Shown: positions 22,687 through 34,164 of the stretch, piece by piece
How the letters are laid out: the number at the start of each line of letters is the position of its first letter
How positions within the stretch are numbered: the first letter of the stretch is position 1
Assembly: GCA_022592435.1 (NCBI GenBank)
Contig: JABYQS010000063.1
Coordinates: 1-64,000 of the forward strand
Direction: 5' to 3'
Source: Cerioporus squamosus
Lineage: Eukaryota > Basidiomycota > Agaricomycetes > Polyporales > Polyporaceae
Length of the DNA stretch: 64,000 nucleotides
The notes under the pieces: generated by a model
What the model was told of the DNA's origin: nothing
Database searches by the model: none
What the model saw: only the letters and a program-made list of their open reading frames with translations
Made by a program: the position numbers and the translations under genes

Positions 22687-22831
22687 CCTAGGATGTGGTA
22701 CGGGCCTGTGTCCGACACGCGGACGACAGTTCGTGTGAATGAATCTTAATATTCACTTAACGTAACAACTATACGGTCACGGCCGGATCAGCAGCCCACT
22801 CGGGGCTGGTAGAAGATAGGAAGTGTATAAG

Positions 22832-23514
22832 TTACTCACATGCCCTCTTCCCGAGCCTCCTCAGGTGCTCTTGAGTCATCGTCTCATTCGTCACCCCATC
22901 GTCCTTGTGGATGGTCTTAGTGCAATGCATGGGTCAGTGAGTCGTCTGGGCCGAGAAGATATATCAAAGTACGTGTAAGATTGACTTACATGTCCGGGTG
23001 ATGGCATGGACCTCCAGCCGCCTCCACTTCGCACATACCGGGAAGCATTCTGCAATCCGGGCCCTCCACCAATCCTCCCACTCGAGGTTATCTCCAAGCT
23101 CCGCCGCCCTCTACGACAAGTGTGGCCCAGCGGGGATCGGCCTCTGGGCGGTTGTTAGCGTCCGAGTCGGGGCCACTGTCAGTCGACAGCACCGTAGGGA
23201 ATAGGACAGCAAGGCTGTCAGGCACATGGAGATAACCACGTAACCCGAGCCGACGCACGTAGCTGCTGAGCTCGGGGGATGAAGTGATCAGGTCGGCAAA
23301 GCGGCGGAGTGCATCCTTGTCTCGAAGGACGACCTGTTCGAAGAGGATCCGCTGGGCTCGTGGACGCCAATAGCGACAGACCGATGCGCAGGTGGACAGT
23401 GTGGCCAAGGTGAACGGCTAACACGGTCATCGTACACTGCTTCGATGATGCGCTCGCATGCCTCAATTGGGAGTCGTGGTCCCATTCGACCAGCAAAGGG
23501 ACGGTGTCGGTCAT
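22832..23514 (-). pseudogene. F-box protein paralog C, internally deleted
   Basis: The family N-terminus is spread over three frames. The start is ATG 23514, then LPIEACERIIEAVYDD in a second frame, then CASVCRYWRPRAQRILFEQ and LRRLGLRGYLHVPDSLAVLFPTVL in a third. Directly after LFPTVL the sequence jumps to the family C-terminus (ELGDNLEWEDWWRARIAEC, CAKWRRLEVHA). The whole LRR middle, about 200 residues in paralogs, is missing. A final exon ends RRLGKRACE before TAA at 22832. Two frameshifts plus the deletion make it a clear pseudogene. Confidence 0.75.
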
Positions 23515-23618
23515 TGTGCGAAGAATTCGTTAGACGCAGGAGGAGGGGAAAGCTGAGTGAGATCCTGGAGGAAAGAGAGTCAAGTCAAGCACAATCTGCT
23601 AGTGGGAATCCAAAGAGC

Positions 23619-23624
23619 ACGCGT
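23619..23624 (-). promoter_or_regulatory. ACGCGT motif upstream of paralog C
   Basis: ACGCGT within CACGCGTGTCCTCGGA lies about 105 bp upstream of the pseudogene start, in the same context as upstream of paralogs B and F. Confidence 0.3.
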
Positions 23625-23849
23625 GTCCTCGGATGGCTGTAACCGTGTCGGACACGAATCAGCGACCACACATGTGCCATCTGTAAATAGCGTACTTGCC
23701 TTCCATGCTCTGCACCGCCGGCTATATTTCCAAACCTCCGAAAGTATAGACACAAAAAGGCCTACACATGAAGGGAGGGGATTCCTGTGCACGACGTCAC
23801 CAAACATCTGTGAGCTTGCGCTCAATGTCGCAAGAGCCGCACGACACAC

Positions 23850-25490
23850 CTAATTGAGTACCTGGCCCCGATAAAGAGCCGCCTTCTGGATAGCTTTCAT
23901 CCGCAGCCTCTCCCGCTCGTCGAGGTATACGGACGCGCTTTCTGACGGGGTGTCGTCAAAGCTCTTCCACAAGTCGTTCGGGTTCCCTATCAACGCGAGC
24001 GCAGCCGTCAGAGAGAGTACAAAAACACAGCAGCATCAAAAGGATCACGTACCTGCATGTGTGACCTGGACGACCAGCCTGTTCCACGTCGAGAACGTCG
24101 GAAACACCCGACCATTTGCGTGCTCCACCAGTCCTCCCAGTCCAGCCTGTCGCCGAGGTCGCGTACCACGACAGACACCAGACACGGGTCGGCGTCGAGA
24201 GTCGCCTCCTGAGGCTCGTCGTGCGCACGTGGACGACTCGGACGGTCGCTCGAATCGGCCGTCCCGGTGCGCACCAGCGTGTCTTCGACGATGGCGCCGA
24301 GGGTGCAGAAGAGAGTGATGTACTCATCCCGAGTGAAAGCCGCTCTCCACCACGCACCGAGGTGTAGGTACCGGTTCGTCACTATGTCAGGCTGCGTATG
24401 AGGATGTCGAGCCGACGTGCGATAGAGGAGTGCGGACCAGGAGAGCAGCGTCGCCCGGAGCGCTTCCAGGGCGGCATTGTCTCCGCGCCCGAGACGGAAG
24501 CCGAGATGGGTCAGGTTCGTGAAGTGCTGCAGATCGAGCCAGACCGGCAGTTCTGAGTTGCTATCGTGGACGGCTGATAGACGCGACACGATGAACATGA
24601 TGTCTGGCCCGCCGAACGGCATGCATGGCTCACCGGCAAGTTCGACCTTCGGATGTGCGGGCTCATTTGGGAACTTGACCCACAACTTCGAGAGCCGCGG
24701 TCCAAGTGCTGCGGTTAGCCTCTGCGCGCCCTCTTCGCCCATGTCGTAGCACTGCTCTCCGGCCGGCCAGGCTAGTCAGAAAGAGCAGTTCGGTAGAAGA
24801 TAAGAATGACGCACCAGTAGGGCCCGTAGATTCGGCAAGAAGCGCTTCGAATTCCCTCCGCTAACGTTCCTCAGCACGCACTGAGGCAATAGACCGAGCA
24901 CGTTGTACGAGACAGAAAGCGCCAGGATTTCCCGCAGACCAGTTAGTGGGTCGAGGATGCGACAGAGGTCGCCAAACGATGGAAAATTCGTGTGGCTGAG
25001 GTTGAGCTTGCGAACATGGGCGAACGGGGTCATCAACGACGAGAAGCGAGGGTGTATGGGCAGACATGGGGGCGGCTTCTTGTCGGGAGACGGCTTGGAA
25101 ATGACTTCAGAATCTGCGGCCTGCTCCTCTGCAATGGATAGCCTCACCAGGCTCGGAAGACGCTTGCGCAGCACGGTCGGGAACAGGACAACGGTGCTAT
25201 CCGGTCGATGGTGGCGCCCCCGAAGGGAGAGCGTGCACACGTAGCGGCCCAGGTGAGGGGCTCTGTCGAGCAAGGCGGCGAAGCGATGTAGCATCTCCTT
25301 GTCCTTGAGCAGGACGTACGTGAAGAGGATCATCTGTGCGCGCGGCCGCCATGCGCGGCATACCAGGGAGCACCTCGAGAGCATGGTGAGAGCGTCCGAG
25401 ACGAGGTAGAACCGCTCGCTGTATATGGCCTCCATGACCTTTTCGCAAAGTTCGATCGGTATCCGCGGGGCTCTTGTCGCTTAACCGTCC
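23850..25490 (-). pseudogene. F-box protein paralog D, stop after start codon
   Basis: The family frame opens with RIPIELCEKVMEAIYSERFY, then RCSLVCRAWRPRAQMILFTY. The only upstream ATG in frame (about 25490) is followed three codons later by TAA, so the natural start cannot read into the F-box; the next ATG (25435) lies inside it. LRR-like sequence, CYDMGEEGAQRL, LDLQHFTNLTHLGFRLG and LGDRLDWEDWW follow. Near 24,100 the frame breaks by one base (TTTCCGACG where TTC-CCG-ACG is expected), after which FSTWNRLVVQVTHAG fits the family. The last exon ends with SVYLDERERLRMKAIQKAAL before TAG at 23850. It is the closest relative of paralog A. Probably decayed, unless the indels are assembly errors and the start lies in an unseen 5' exon. 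Confidence 0.6.
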
Positions 25491-27396
25491 ATGAGTGGCC
25501 GGGAATGCGTCCTGTGGGGGCGGAGTGGGGGATGGGCTATGGTCAGGGAAGTCAAGCTAGAGTGTAAGTATACACACTGTATACCGGGTAGCGCGGGTGC
25601 TGCAAAGAGGCTGTGCATTTTCGGAACTAAGCCGGAGTAGTTTGAAGGGCGTGGGACGGAGGGGTCAATATCATCTAGCTTGCTCCAGCGACTTGACATT
25701 AAACGCGCCAGCCCTTCTAATACCAGGCAACATTCAGAGCGGCGAGGATGACACATCGCCAAGGCGGAGAGACGTACACGTTATGTGATTCGGTAACAGT
25801 ACATATATCGTGCAGTTGCGGATGGCGGCGTTCTCGCTACTGTCGCACTGTGCCCATGATACGCAGCTCATCTAGGCACGAAGATTGAGGCTCACGGCTG
25901 ACACCGCCAAGTCTGTGACTTACGATATCCCGGTAGAGCGATAAGTACTTGAGTTTGACGAGCAAAGCGTGGACGTCGACGTAGAGATTGCCTTGAAGCG
26001 GAACTTCCACGAAACCTTGCCTCAATTGCGGGTGGAGCCCCAACAGTTCTCCGCAGTGGCTGGTCTTGGTCTTGATGTAGGTCGTGGAGATAGAGTCGCA
26101 TTCATGCGATTAGTTGGCCCGACTCCACACGTCCCTGAAGACGCCAAGTTCCAGCCTAACTTTGCATGGCGGTTGCGCGAATGCATCGTCGGTACTCATT
26201 GTACTATGCCGTGGCCCGTCCCAATACAGTGGCCTCAAAGTGCACTGGTACGAGGAGATTGGATAGCATAGAGTCTCAGCATTCGGCGTAGCTTTGCGGT
26301 CACTTATAGAACGGAGTGACTTACGACTGACCGATGTCACCTTCAAGTCGTCCATCAAGACTCATGCGCTCGAGTCCACACGCACCATCCCATCGAGCAT
26401 GTTTACCAGTGTCCCTTCCCGCCCTTCGCTCTCAATTTCCGACCATGATGTTGAACAGCACTCTCAGAGTCTGGGGTCGGCCATGCTAGAACGAGCGGCC
26501 GTCAAGAGAATGGGTATCGAACACGCCATGGTTGAAGTAAGAAGAAAGCACGCAAGGACAGTGTAGATGATGAGAGAACTGTAGAGAGAGACTCACAGTA
26601 GGCAGACTCGACGGAGTCACCTCCTCCTCGGAGAAATCGACTGAGTCGAAGCGCCGGAAGGAGATAAGATGAGATCTCAGGTCGGCGGGAATTCCGCTCC
26701 TGAACCTCTACAGACCTCTACTCGCTGTTTTCTGATAAACATGGACTGTTGCACGTACGCGAAATGCAGTCAGAGCCGTAGAGCTATCTCAGCTAGGCAC
26801 GTACTGTGCATTTGGAGAGCCTGCCACGCCGGTATCAGCAAGCTCGGACGAGTTCTGCGAGTATACGGTATACCGCGCGGGGCGGCACAGTGGCTCGATG
26901 GAAATTGTCGGGGCTGGCGGACGTTGTCCGTGTACGGTGTAACGGATCAACGAGGACTGCGTGTTTCGACGGACTCGAACGCAGCCTGAGACTCGTAGCG
27001 TGACGGGTATACTGGTACATAATACGAGGGCATACAACGCATATCCATGATGTAGCTGTCGAAAGACTCGAAGAGCGAAGAACGAGCCGGAAGAAATGCG
27101 AATGCGAATGATCACTGGTTGAACAGCGAGGAACTCTCGAAAAGCTCGAGGAATTGATGACTCGGGGCGGTGTGAATTGGTCACAGGTGGACGTAACGGG
27201 GAGCGAGAGAGATAGAGACTGAGATTCAGAAAGCGCATGGGAGCAGCGGGAAAACGAACTTGAAACGGAAAACAACCGACACGAACGAGCGAGCGCCAGA
27301 ACGGGGAGACATCGGAGAGTTGCGAGGAATTCGAAGGTATGTCATGAGGAGTACGCAGTAGTGATCGTGGAGGACAGTTGCGACTTCTGTCGCATC
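25491..27396. other. Mostly non-coding; possible gene fragment at 25.9-26.4 kb
   Basis: On the minus strand, about 25930-26110 reads as a coding-like block (RQGFVEVPLQGNLYVDVHAL, then KYLSLYRDI) ending at a GTAAGT donor. A second block (CKVRLELGVFRDVW) lies just upstream in another frame. I could not join them into a gene or recognise a family. A degraded gene is the best guess; the rest holds nothing I can support. Confidence 0.3.
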
Positions 27397-28961
27397 TCAT
27401 CTCACTCGCCGTCGACATGCTCGTGCGGTGTGTTGCAGAGCCTGTAAGTCCTTATACTCCTCCCTAAGAAGCTCCGCATCACCCGGTGTATCTTGATAGT
27501 AGAAGCTATAGTCCTCTTGCCACTCGCGACGTGCATCGACTGTGATGGTTCCCAAGCGGGGATGAGACCGCGAATATCGCCAACATGGTACGAGCTCACC
27601 TCTTTTGATGGCATTCACGCTGAGCTTTCTCCACTTCCAGAACGTCGGAAAGCACTCTGCAGCGCGTATCCTCCACCAAGTCTCCCACTTGGCACTGTCT
27701 TTGGGCAATGCAATCACGACGGTCGCCCTGCACGGATTTCGCTGCCTATCGAATCCATCGTGCTCGGACCCAGGAGCAGTCGGCTGATCGAGGATCCCCT
27801 CTGCGCTTTCCACAAGTTCTCCGACAGAGTCCAGGAGCTCGGCGTACGTCTGTCTTGTATGGTTCGGACATTGCCAAGGTTCGAATTTGAGATTTCGGTC
27901 GTGCGGCGATGTTCGACTAAGCGGATTGTCCTGAGAAGTCTGCCACGTGCGAAGCATGCTACGCAGTGGGTGGAGAACAGCATTGACTCCCAGCATGGAT
28001 GGCGCGATCCGGAGACTGAGATTAGTTAAGTTGGGCAAGGATCGCAGATCGACGTCGGCGTTGGCTGCAAATGCATGCAATCAGAAAGGTGCCCAATACC
28101 CACACGACAGAATGTGCACACTCACCGTGTTCACTCCGCTCATTGGGAAAATTCATGACTAGCATCCTCAGCGACGACCCGAGGGCTGAGATGAGCCACT
28201 GCCTACCCTGTTCGGGGACATCATAGCACTATCACAACTTGTGAACATACGTCCGCTAGAACGATAATGGGAAGACGCACCTGGAATACCTTGAGGTTTG
28301 GTAGGAATCCACGCTGAGGGTTATCCTTGCTTGACATACACGGTGGGAGTTGTCCGGTGACCGTCCAAGAGACATCCCAGAGCATCAGCCTCTGTAAATC
28401 CTGGAGCACGTTCAAAAAGCGTGCCAATTCCCCGAAGGAAGAAAAATTGGTGTTCTGGAGAGCTAGTTGTCTGATGTGTGATACGGCAGTCAAGAGCGAC
28501 GGGAGAAATTTATGAGAAGGCAGAGATGGAAGCTGTATCTCCTCCGGGGAGGGTTGAGCGAGTAATGGATCGTCTGAGAACGATTCCACTATGTACAGAT
28601 CCTCCAGGTTCGGAAGCTTTCCTCTGAGAACGGCAGGAAAGAGAGTAGCGGAGCTGTACGGCACATGATGTCGTCCACGCAGGGTCAGTTTGTGGACGTA
28701 CGCTCCGAGGTGCGGTGACTGCTGGAGAAGCTCCCCGAATCGAACGAGCCTCTCCGGATCCCGAATCGTGACGTAGGTGAAGAGGACTTTCTGGGCGCGA
28801 GGACGCCATGCGCGACAGACAAGAGAACAACACCAGAGAGTGCGCAACATCCCCGGGACGTGATCGTAACGGTGGTCGTACACAGCTGTGATTATCACCT
28901 CACACGTCTCTGTCGGGAGTCGTGCAGAGTGTTCGCTGTGAGAAGCGATGTGATGATCCAT
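27397..28961 (-). CDS. F-box protein paralog E (apparently intact)
   Basis: Starts at ATG 28961 (MDHHIASHSEH). The F-box region reads LPTETCEVIITAVYDHRYDH, then WCCSLVCRAWRPRAQKVLF. LRR-like sequence (LFPAVLRGKLPNLEDLYIVE, FSSFGELARFLNVLQDLQRL) runs to a GTGCGT donor after 28281. Exon 2 (QGRQWLISALGSSLRML) ends at GTGAGT after 28126. Exon 3 begins near NADVDLRSLPNLTNLSLRIA and includes KWETWWRIRAAECFPTFWKW. A further exon ends with QHTARACRRRVR at 27397. No frameshift or nonsense codon was found. By analogy it would be a substrate-recruiting subunit of an SCF ubiquitin ligase; the substrate is unknown. It is more divergent than the other copies. Confidence 0.65.
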
Positions 28962-29064
28962 GGTGAAATGAGGGGCCCCGGGTGTGTAGGCGACAAGATG
29001 AGAGTCAGTGTAGACTCGCAGTACTAGGCAGAATCGCTCGGAGTCGATCGATGGAAGTCTGGAC

Positions 29065-29083
29065 ATAAGATAAGATAAGATAA
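29065..29083 (-). promoter_or_regulatory. Tandem GATAAG sites
   Basis: The pentamer ATAAG is repeated, giving three consecutive GATAA sites about 105-120 bp upstream of the F-box paralog E start. GATA-type sites are bound by nitrogen- or iron-responsive GATA factors in fungi; a role here is inference and a simple repeat is the alternative. Confidence 0.3.
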
Positions 29084-29519
29084 ATCTCGGACATCCCGGC
29101 TACATGATGACCTGAACAAGGCCTGCAAGCCGGGCTTGCAGAGGAGGCCTGCAGAGCTAAAAATAGCAGGGCGTATATATCGTCTCCAGAATCCAAAGTA
29201 CCTGAATCGCGAGTACCCAGTGTAAAGATTCTCACTGAATGTCACAACTGCAGAAGAAGGAATATATACACGCGAGTCCGGAGACCCGTAAGGATAGAGA
29301 TACAAGCCGTGCAAGTGAACATGATACAACCATTCCATAACCTGCAGTCCTACCGCGTCAGTCGCCGGTCAAGTCCATAACCCCAATGTTCGCCTGTTGC
29401 ATCCTGATGCCACCGAGCAACCGAGTCACCGTATGACCCTTCAGTAACGGAGGGCAGCCTTCTGCACACCAGTCTCCGACGGGATAGCGGAGAGATTCTC
29501 CTGGATGCATGGCATCAGC

Positions 29520-31296
29520 TCAATATCCACGTCGACGTGCAGAGGGACAGGGAGGGCATACCTCAGGGCCTGCCAGGCGGACGGCGCGCTTGCGGCGCAC
29601 GACCTTGGCGACGAAGAAAGTGAGCAGCATCACAACGAGCGCGAGGGAAACACCGATGGAGGCGTCCGCGATAGTGCTGCCGGTCGTCGCGCCCTCGGGC
29701 AGCCCGAGCATCTCGCGCGCGGCGTCGACGGAGGACGTGGAGGCCGAGCACGCCTGCGCCCACTCGCGGTTGCTGTTGACGACCGAGTTCTCGAGGCGGT
29801 AGATGAACTCGGTGAGCGGGATGTCCTCGCGGTGGTTGAAGACGTGGATCGTGCGGAAGTCCTCGTTCGTGCCGTTGCGGAACTTGAAGCGCAGGAAGTC
29901 GCGCGCGTCCGGCGGGGGCGCGCGGCGCAGCTCGATCGCGATGGCAGACCCGAAGTCAGCTGTGGGCGGGCGTGGTTTCCATCGTGCATGCATGCAGTGT
30001 GTGATATCGAAATGAATAGCAAGGGACATGTGCCGAGGTCGCATCGCAGTCAGCGGGGTGGTGACATGAGACAGACGAGGGACACTCACGCATGGCCTGG
30101 AGCTCCGGGTGCAACTTGATGACATCTGCCTGGTGGAAGAACGAGATGAACGGCTGATAGGTGGTCTCGATGACCATCAGCTGGAGCGGGTCGCCGTTGA
30201 ACGCGATGCGCTGGAGCGCCTTCAAGACCGAGCTGAGCGCCGTCCTGCTCGCGACTTCATCGAGTATCAGTGATATGTCAGACTAGAGATGTAGGTGGCA
30301 GGACGGATTGTTGACGTACTGTTGCCGATACCGCCCATGGCAGAGTCGGAGTAGATGGCGTTCTCGCGGAAGTCAGCGAAGCCACGCGCCTGCTCGATGA
30401 ACGTGGGCGGCAAGCGGTGCGCGTAGGTCTTGTTGTGGACCAGCTGGGAGGAAACAAAGTCGTAGACCTAGAGGGCCTCCACATCAGCGCACTGGAAAGG
30501 CCTAGTCTTGTAGATGCGAATACTCACGTTGTACTGTGCGACGGAGGAGAAACATAGGCTACGATGAACAACTGGGGCAACACTCGAGCACATCATGACA
30601 CCTCACCATGTTCTCCAGGCTGAGCTCCCGGCCGAAAGCGAAGTCCTTGAGCGCGTTGAAGAAAGGCTGGGCTTGCTTGGCGACTTCCTTGAACTTTTCC
30701 GAGCTATGCACCTTGGAAACGTGCTTCTCAAAGGCCTGCCCCCAAACCCTCGTTCAATCACTGCACACACCCAGACACAAATCTCTGCTACGCACCGGGC
30801 AGTCCGTCCATGACTCGAGCGAGCGGTCGTTGCTGGGCTCGACAGTCTCGACGGGGATATACTGGTAACCGTTCAGTGGCGCCATCACGGTCGTCTCGTT
30901 GGCGAGGGTGATCCTGTTGTTCGGGTTCGGAGGGAAAAGACCCTGGAGGAGCGCGATAGCGGAGTCGAAGACCGCCGCGCCCTCGCCGCCGACCTTGACG
31001 CGGACGGCGACCTCATGGAGGTCGACGAGGTCAGAGTGAATGCCGCGGATGTACGAGGAAGAGTCGGAGTTCAAGTAAAGTCTCCTGAGGTACTGGCCGA
31101 GTTGGAACGCCTCAACCTGAAGGCCAGTAGGGCATCAGGAACATGCACAACAACGGCTTGGGGCGCAGCAACGTACCTCACCGAGCGGCGTGCTCGCGGT
31201 CGAGCTCGGCTTCTGAGTGACTGGGTGCTGGTAGCACTCTGTGCGGTCTCCGTTACGAGCGAGAATGACAGCGCCGAGGACCTCGTGGTGGGACAT
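29520..31296 (-). CDS. Histidine acid phosphatase-like membrane protein, predicted inactive
   Basis: Seven-exon model: 31296-31177, 31116-30796, 30735-30607, 30528-30533, 30467-30320, 30254-30090 and 29959-29520; all phases agree. The N-terminus is HHEVLGAVILARNGDR, where the family's catalytic RHGxR reads RNGDR, so the phosphorylated histidine is replaced by asparagine. Family landmarks follow: LPPTFIEQA, GGIGN, SGAIAIEL-type SAIAIELRR, then RFKFRNGT and DIPLTEFIYRLE. The C-terminal HD acid/base motif is not visible. After residue ~400 there is one hydrophobic helix (SLALVVMLLTFFVAKVV) followed by RRKR, so the domain would face outside or the lumen with a short basic cytoplasmic tail. Exon 4 is only six nucleotides (TACAAC). 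A pseudo-phosphatase role, such as binding or signalling, is inference. Confidence 0.7.
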
Positions 31297-32259
31297 GGCT
31301 ATGATCTCGACGGGGTGAAGGATGTTCTGCTCGGTGCGCTGGGGGAGGTCGAGGACTCGGAGGGAGGCCGCGGTGCTGAGGACTGTCGAAGAGCTGGCGC
31401 GCTCTACTTGTACGCGAGAACGCGAGGGTGCGGAGTGGCGTGGGGCATGTTGTCCATGCCTAGACTGCGAGGGCGTTCGCGATCGTGGCCGGCCCATGTT
31501 TGACGGAAGAATGGAACGCATGAATGAAGTAGATTATCACACAAACGTGTTTGAACGATGACCAGGCGGGCAGGCCTAAACCTTGCATGAGGCTTCCCAA
31601 CGGAGATGACGGACAATGTACCTTGCACTTCGTCTGTCACTTTCGCAGTGCGTATTGGTACGTGCTCCAGAGTCTGTTAGACCTCTTCTCCGGGACAATT
31701 ATGGCTCCGTCCACGCCTCAAGGAGCGGTGGAACAATCAACACGTCCTTAAAGTCAGAAGAACGGACCTTTCGCAAGTCAATCCACTCCATCACTGCTGA
31801 TCTGGGAGGAGTGAAGGGATATTGCGCGCTTGAGAACCTCGCACACTCTTCGCCGCGAACCTCGCGCAAACCACGCGTGCCTTCGCCACGTGATCGTTCC
31901 TCAACGCCCACCAAGCCTCCTTGTCGACATCTTGGGTGAAAGAGAAGGCGACGAGGTTAGTCGGACTGTCACATGGACAGAGATATTGTAGTGTCTTGGC
32001 ATAATCATTGACAAAACGCGACTTGGCCTCCATGGCACGAGGACCGGTAATTGCGAAGTCTGCTTTGATCAGAGCGGCACAAAGCACAGAGCACGACTGG
32101 CACGCAAGGCAACCTTGACCGATGCACGTTGTACAGCTGTCACCTAGAACAGAACCGAGGCCACGCGCAACTCGTCAGCGACATGGGTGCCCGAGGAGCA
32201 GCCAAGAGGCATTCAGGGACAATGAACTTGCCTAGTTCCCAACCTTACACTTCCGTCGA
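31297..32259. other. Intergenic with a possible coding remnant
   Basis: A minus-strand frame at 31791-32087 has natural-looking composition (DKEAWWALRNDHVAKARVV) but no start, splice context or recognisable family. It may be debris of an older gene. Otherwise this is the 5' flank of the phosphatase-like gene and the 3' flank of the SRP72-like gene. Confidence 0.3.
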
Positions 32260-33702
32260 CTACTTCTTCTTCTTCCCCTTCCCGCTAGCGGAGCTCTTGG
32301 CGCCAGTGCCAGCTGGCTCCATGGCACCTTGCGTAGCTCCGCCTCCTCCTTTGCGTCGTCTGTGCCCTTGCGCAAACGATGTGCGCTCGCTCTTCTTCAG
32401 CCACCTCTCCGGGTCGGGAGGAGGCGTCACTCCAGGGACGACGCCCTTGGGCACTCGTTTCATCCGCACCTTCTTTGGCTTCTGGGTGTCTGCAGGAGCT
32501 GCCGAGGCTGACGCCAGGGCGGAGACGGACGCCACTTGATGCTGTTGCTGCTGAGGCGGAGGGGCAGTCTGCAACGTGCTCGCTACGGAGGTGGGAAGGG
32601 CATCGAGCGCATGTAAGAAGCCGGAAGTGATGAAGTCGAGATGCTTCTGTGCGGCGTCAAGGTTGGTGAGGATGTCGGAGTGCTCTTCCGAGTTCTGAGA
32701 GCAATCCGGTGTCAGTTTGTGAGATGGAGGGCCAGGAAGACACCCGCGGCATGGAGCAATTCATGATCCACGGCTCCAAACACGTATACCCGTCTCGAGG
32801 CAGTCATTCAGAGCAGTAGTTGATATACTGCGACAGACAGAAGATACTCCGGAAGGTCTAACGACCGAGTATGGACATCGTCCACCGGCGTGCATGCAGA
32901 CGGGTCCGGCACGCGGGGTGAATAACTGTATGTTCGGCACTTGGGTCCACCAACCCACCCAGATACACGCCTCAATGTGATACATTGACGGAGATCCCAC
33001 CTCGGCGGTCGGATGCGAACGGTGCTTCACAGGGTAAACAAAGTACTCACCGGTTCCGCGGTGTCCAACAGTTGGTTGTACAGATCGAAGGCCGTCTGGT
33101 AAAAGCCCTGCCGATACGCCTGTGTGCACGATCGCATCTTCAGCTCGCCCGCAACCACGTTGAAGCCGTGTACCACGCACCAGCTGCGCCTCGAGATGCA
33201 GGACACCTCTGTCCACCTCCTCCCCCGCCTCCTCGCTCATCTCCTTCACGCTCTTCAGAACCTCCGTCGCCTCCTCCTCGCGATGCAGCCGGTACAGCGA
33301 GTACGCCTTCTCGAAAAGGTGCTCCTCTCTATCTTCCTCGTCGTCAGAACTAGGCAGTCCCGCAGGGGCCTGCGTCATTGCGAGCGCGGCCGCATACTGG
33401 TCAGTCTGGAGCAGCAAGAAAAGTTTCGTCTGTAGTGCGTCGCCGTCGTGCGGGTCGAGTCTCAGGACTGCAACGTCCACTATCAATAACCGCTCCCTGT
33501 CCGACATGGAGACACGTACTCTTGTCGCACGTCTTGATTGCGTTCGCAAAGTGCCCGCCGTCAATTGTGCGCATAACGAGGTAAAGAGTCGCTGCAGTCT
33601 GTCGGCGAGAGGTAATGGCGGCTTCGGAACCGCTTTTTGACGATGTTTCCCGCCTGCTCTTGCCGCCGTAGCAGGCTGTTTAGGGCTCGATTTCGGAGGC
33701 AT
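32260..33702 (-). pseudogene. SRP72: SRP72-like gene lacking central TPR region
   Basis: SRP72 is the SRP68 partner in the signal recognition particle. Exons: 33702-33520, 33467-33181, 33119-33051 and 32694-32260. Seen in order: PLADRLQRLFTSLCAQ; TPR-like sequence (LQTKLFLLLQTDQYAAALAM, HLFEKAYSLYRLHREEEA); YRQGFYQTAFDLYNQLLDTA; then SEEHSDILTNLDAAQKHL. It then passes within about 60 residues to the C-terminal signature PKGVVPGVTPPPDPERWLKK and a lysine tail (KGKKKK). About 300 or more residues of central TPRs present in normal SRP72 (roughly 600-670 residues) are absent. In exon 1 one base is missing near 33,565: the conserved GGHFANAIKTCDK reading and the intron phase both require it. It may be a degenerate second copy; an intact SRP72 should exist elsewhere. 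Confidence 0.65.
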
Positions 33703-34164
33703 GAGGCGGGGAGGGAGGGTAAGGTAGAGATCGAAGTCAAGCCGTGCGATACCGGCGCCTACTTGGTGGACTTCATAGAACGTCGCGAGACGGCCCCCAC
33801 TTACAAGCTGAAGGCATACGATGCGACAGTACTAGACCAGCCACGAGCGTTGATTGCAACTAACTACCAAGAGGAAGCGCATAGGCGCACTACGAAGGTG
33901 AATACAATAAATAAACAAAAGCCACGAAAAATGTACGCCTGCGACGGACCGAATGCATTTCGGGCACCGAGACGGGATCCCAAGAAAGTGGGTATATGAT
34001 ACATCCAAATTAGACGAGTAATGATAGATACGCATAGAGAGCATGGTGATCCGAGAGCGTGCGGTGTAGCGAGTAGCATGATGCAGAACGTGAAGACATA
34101 CGAGTAGGGAGTCGTGCGAGCATGGAAGACAGCCGGCAGAGGGCCTGAATGGGATGGCCGCGCG
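33703..34164. other. Intergenic
   Basis: Short spacer between two minus-strand genes, holding the 3' UTR of the small membrane protein gene and the promoter of the SRP72-like gene. No conserved frame was seen. Confidence 0.35.
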
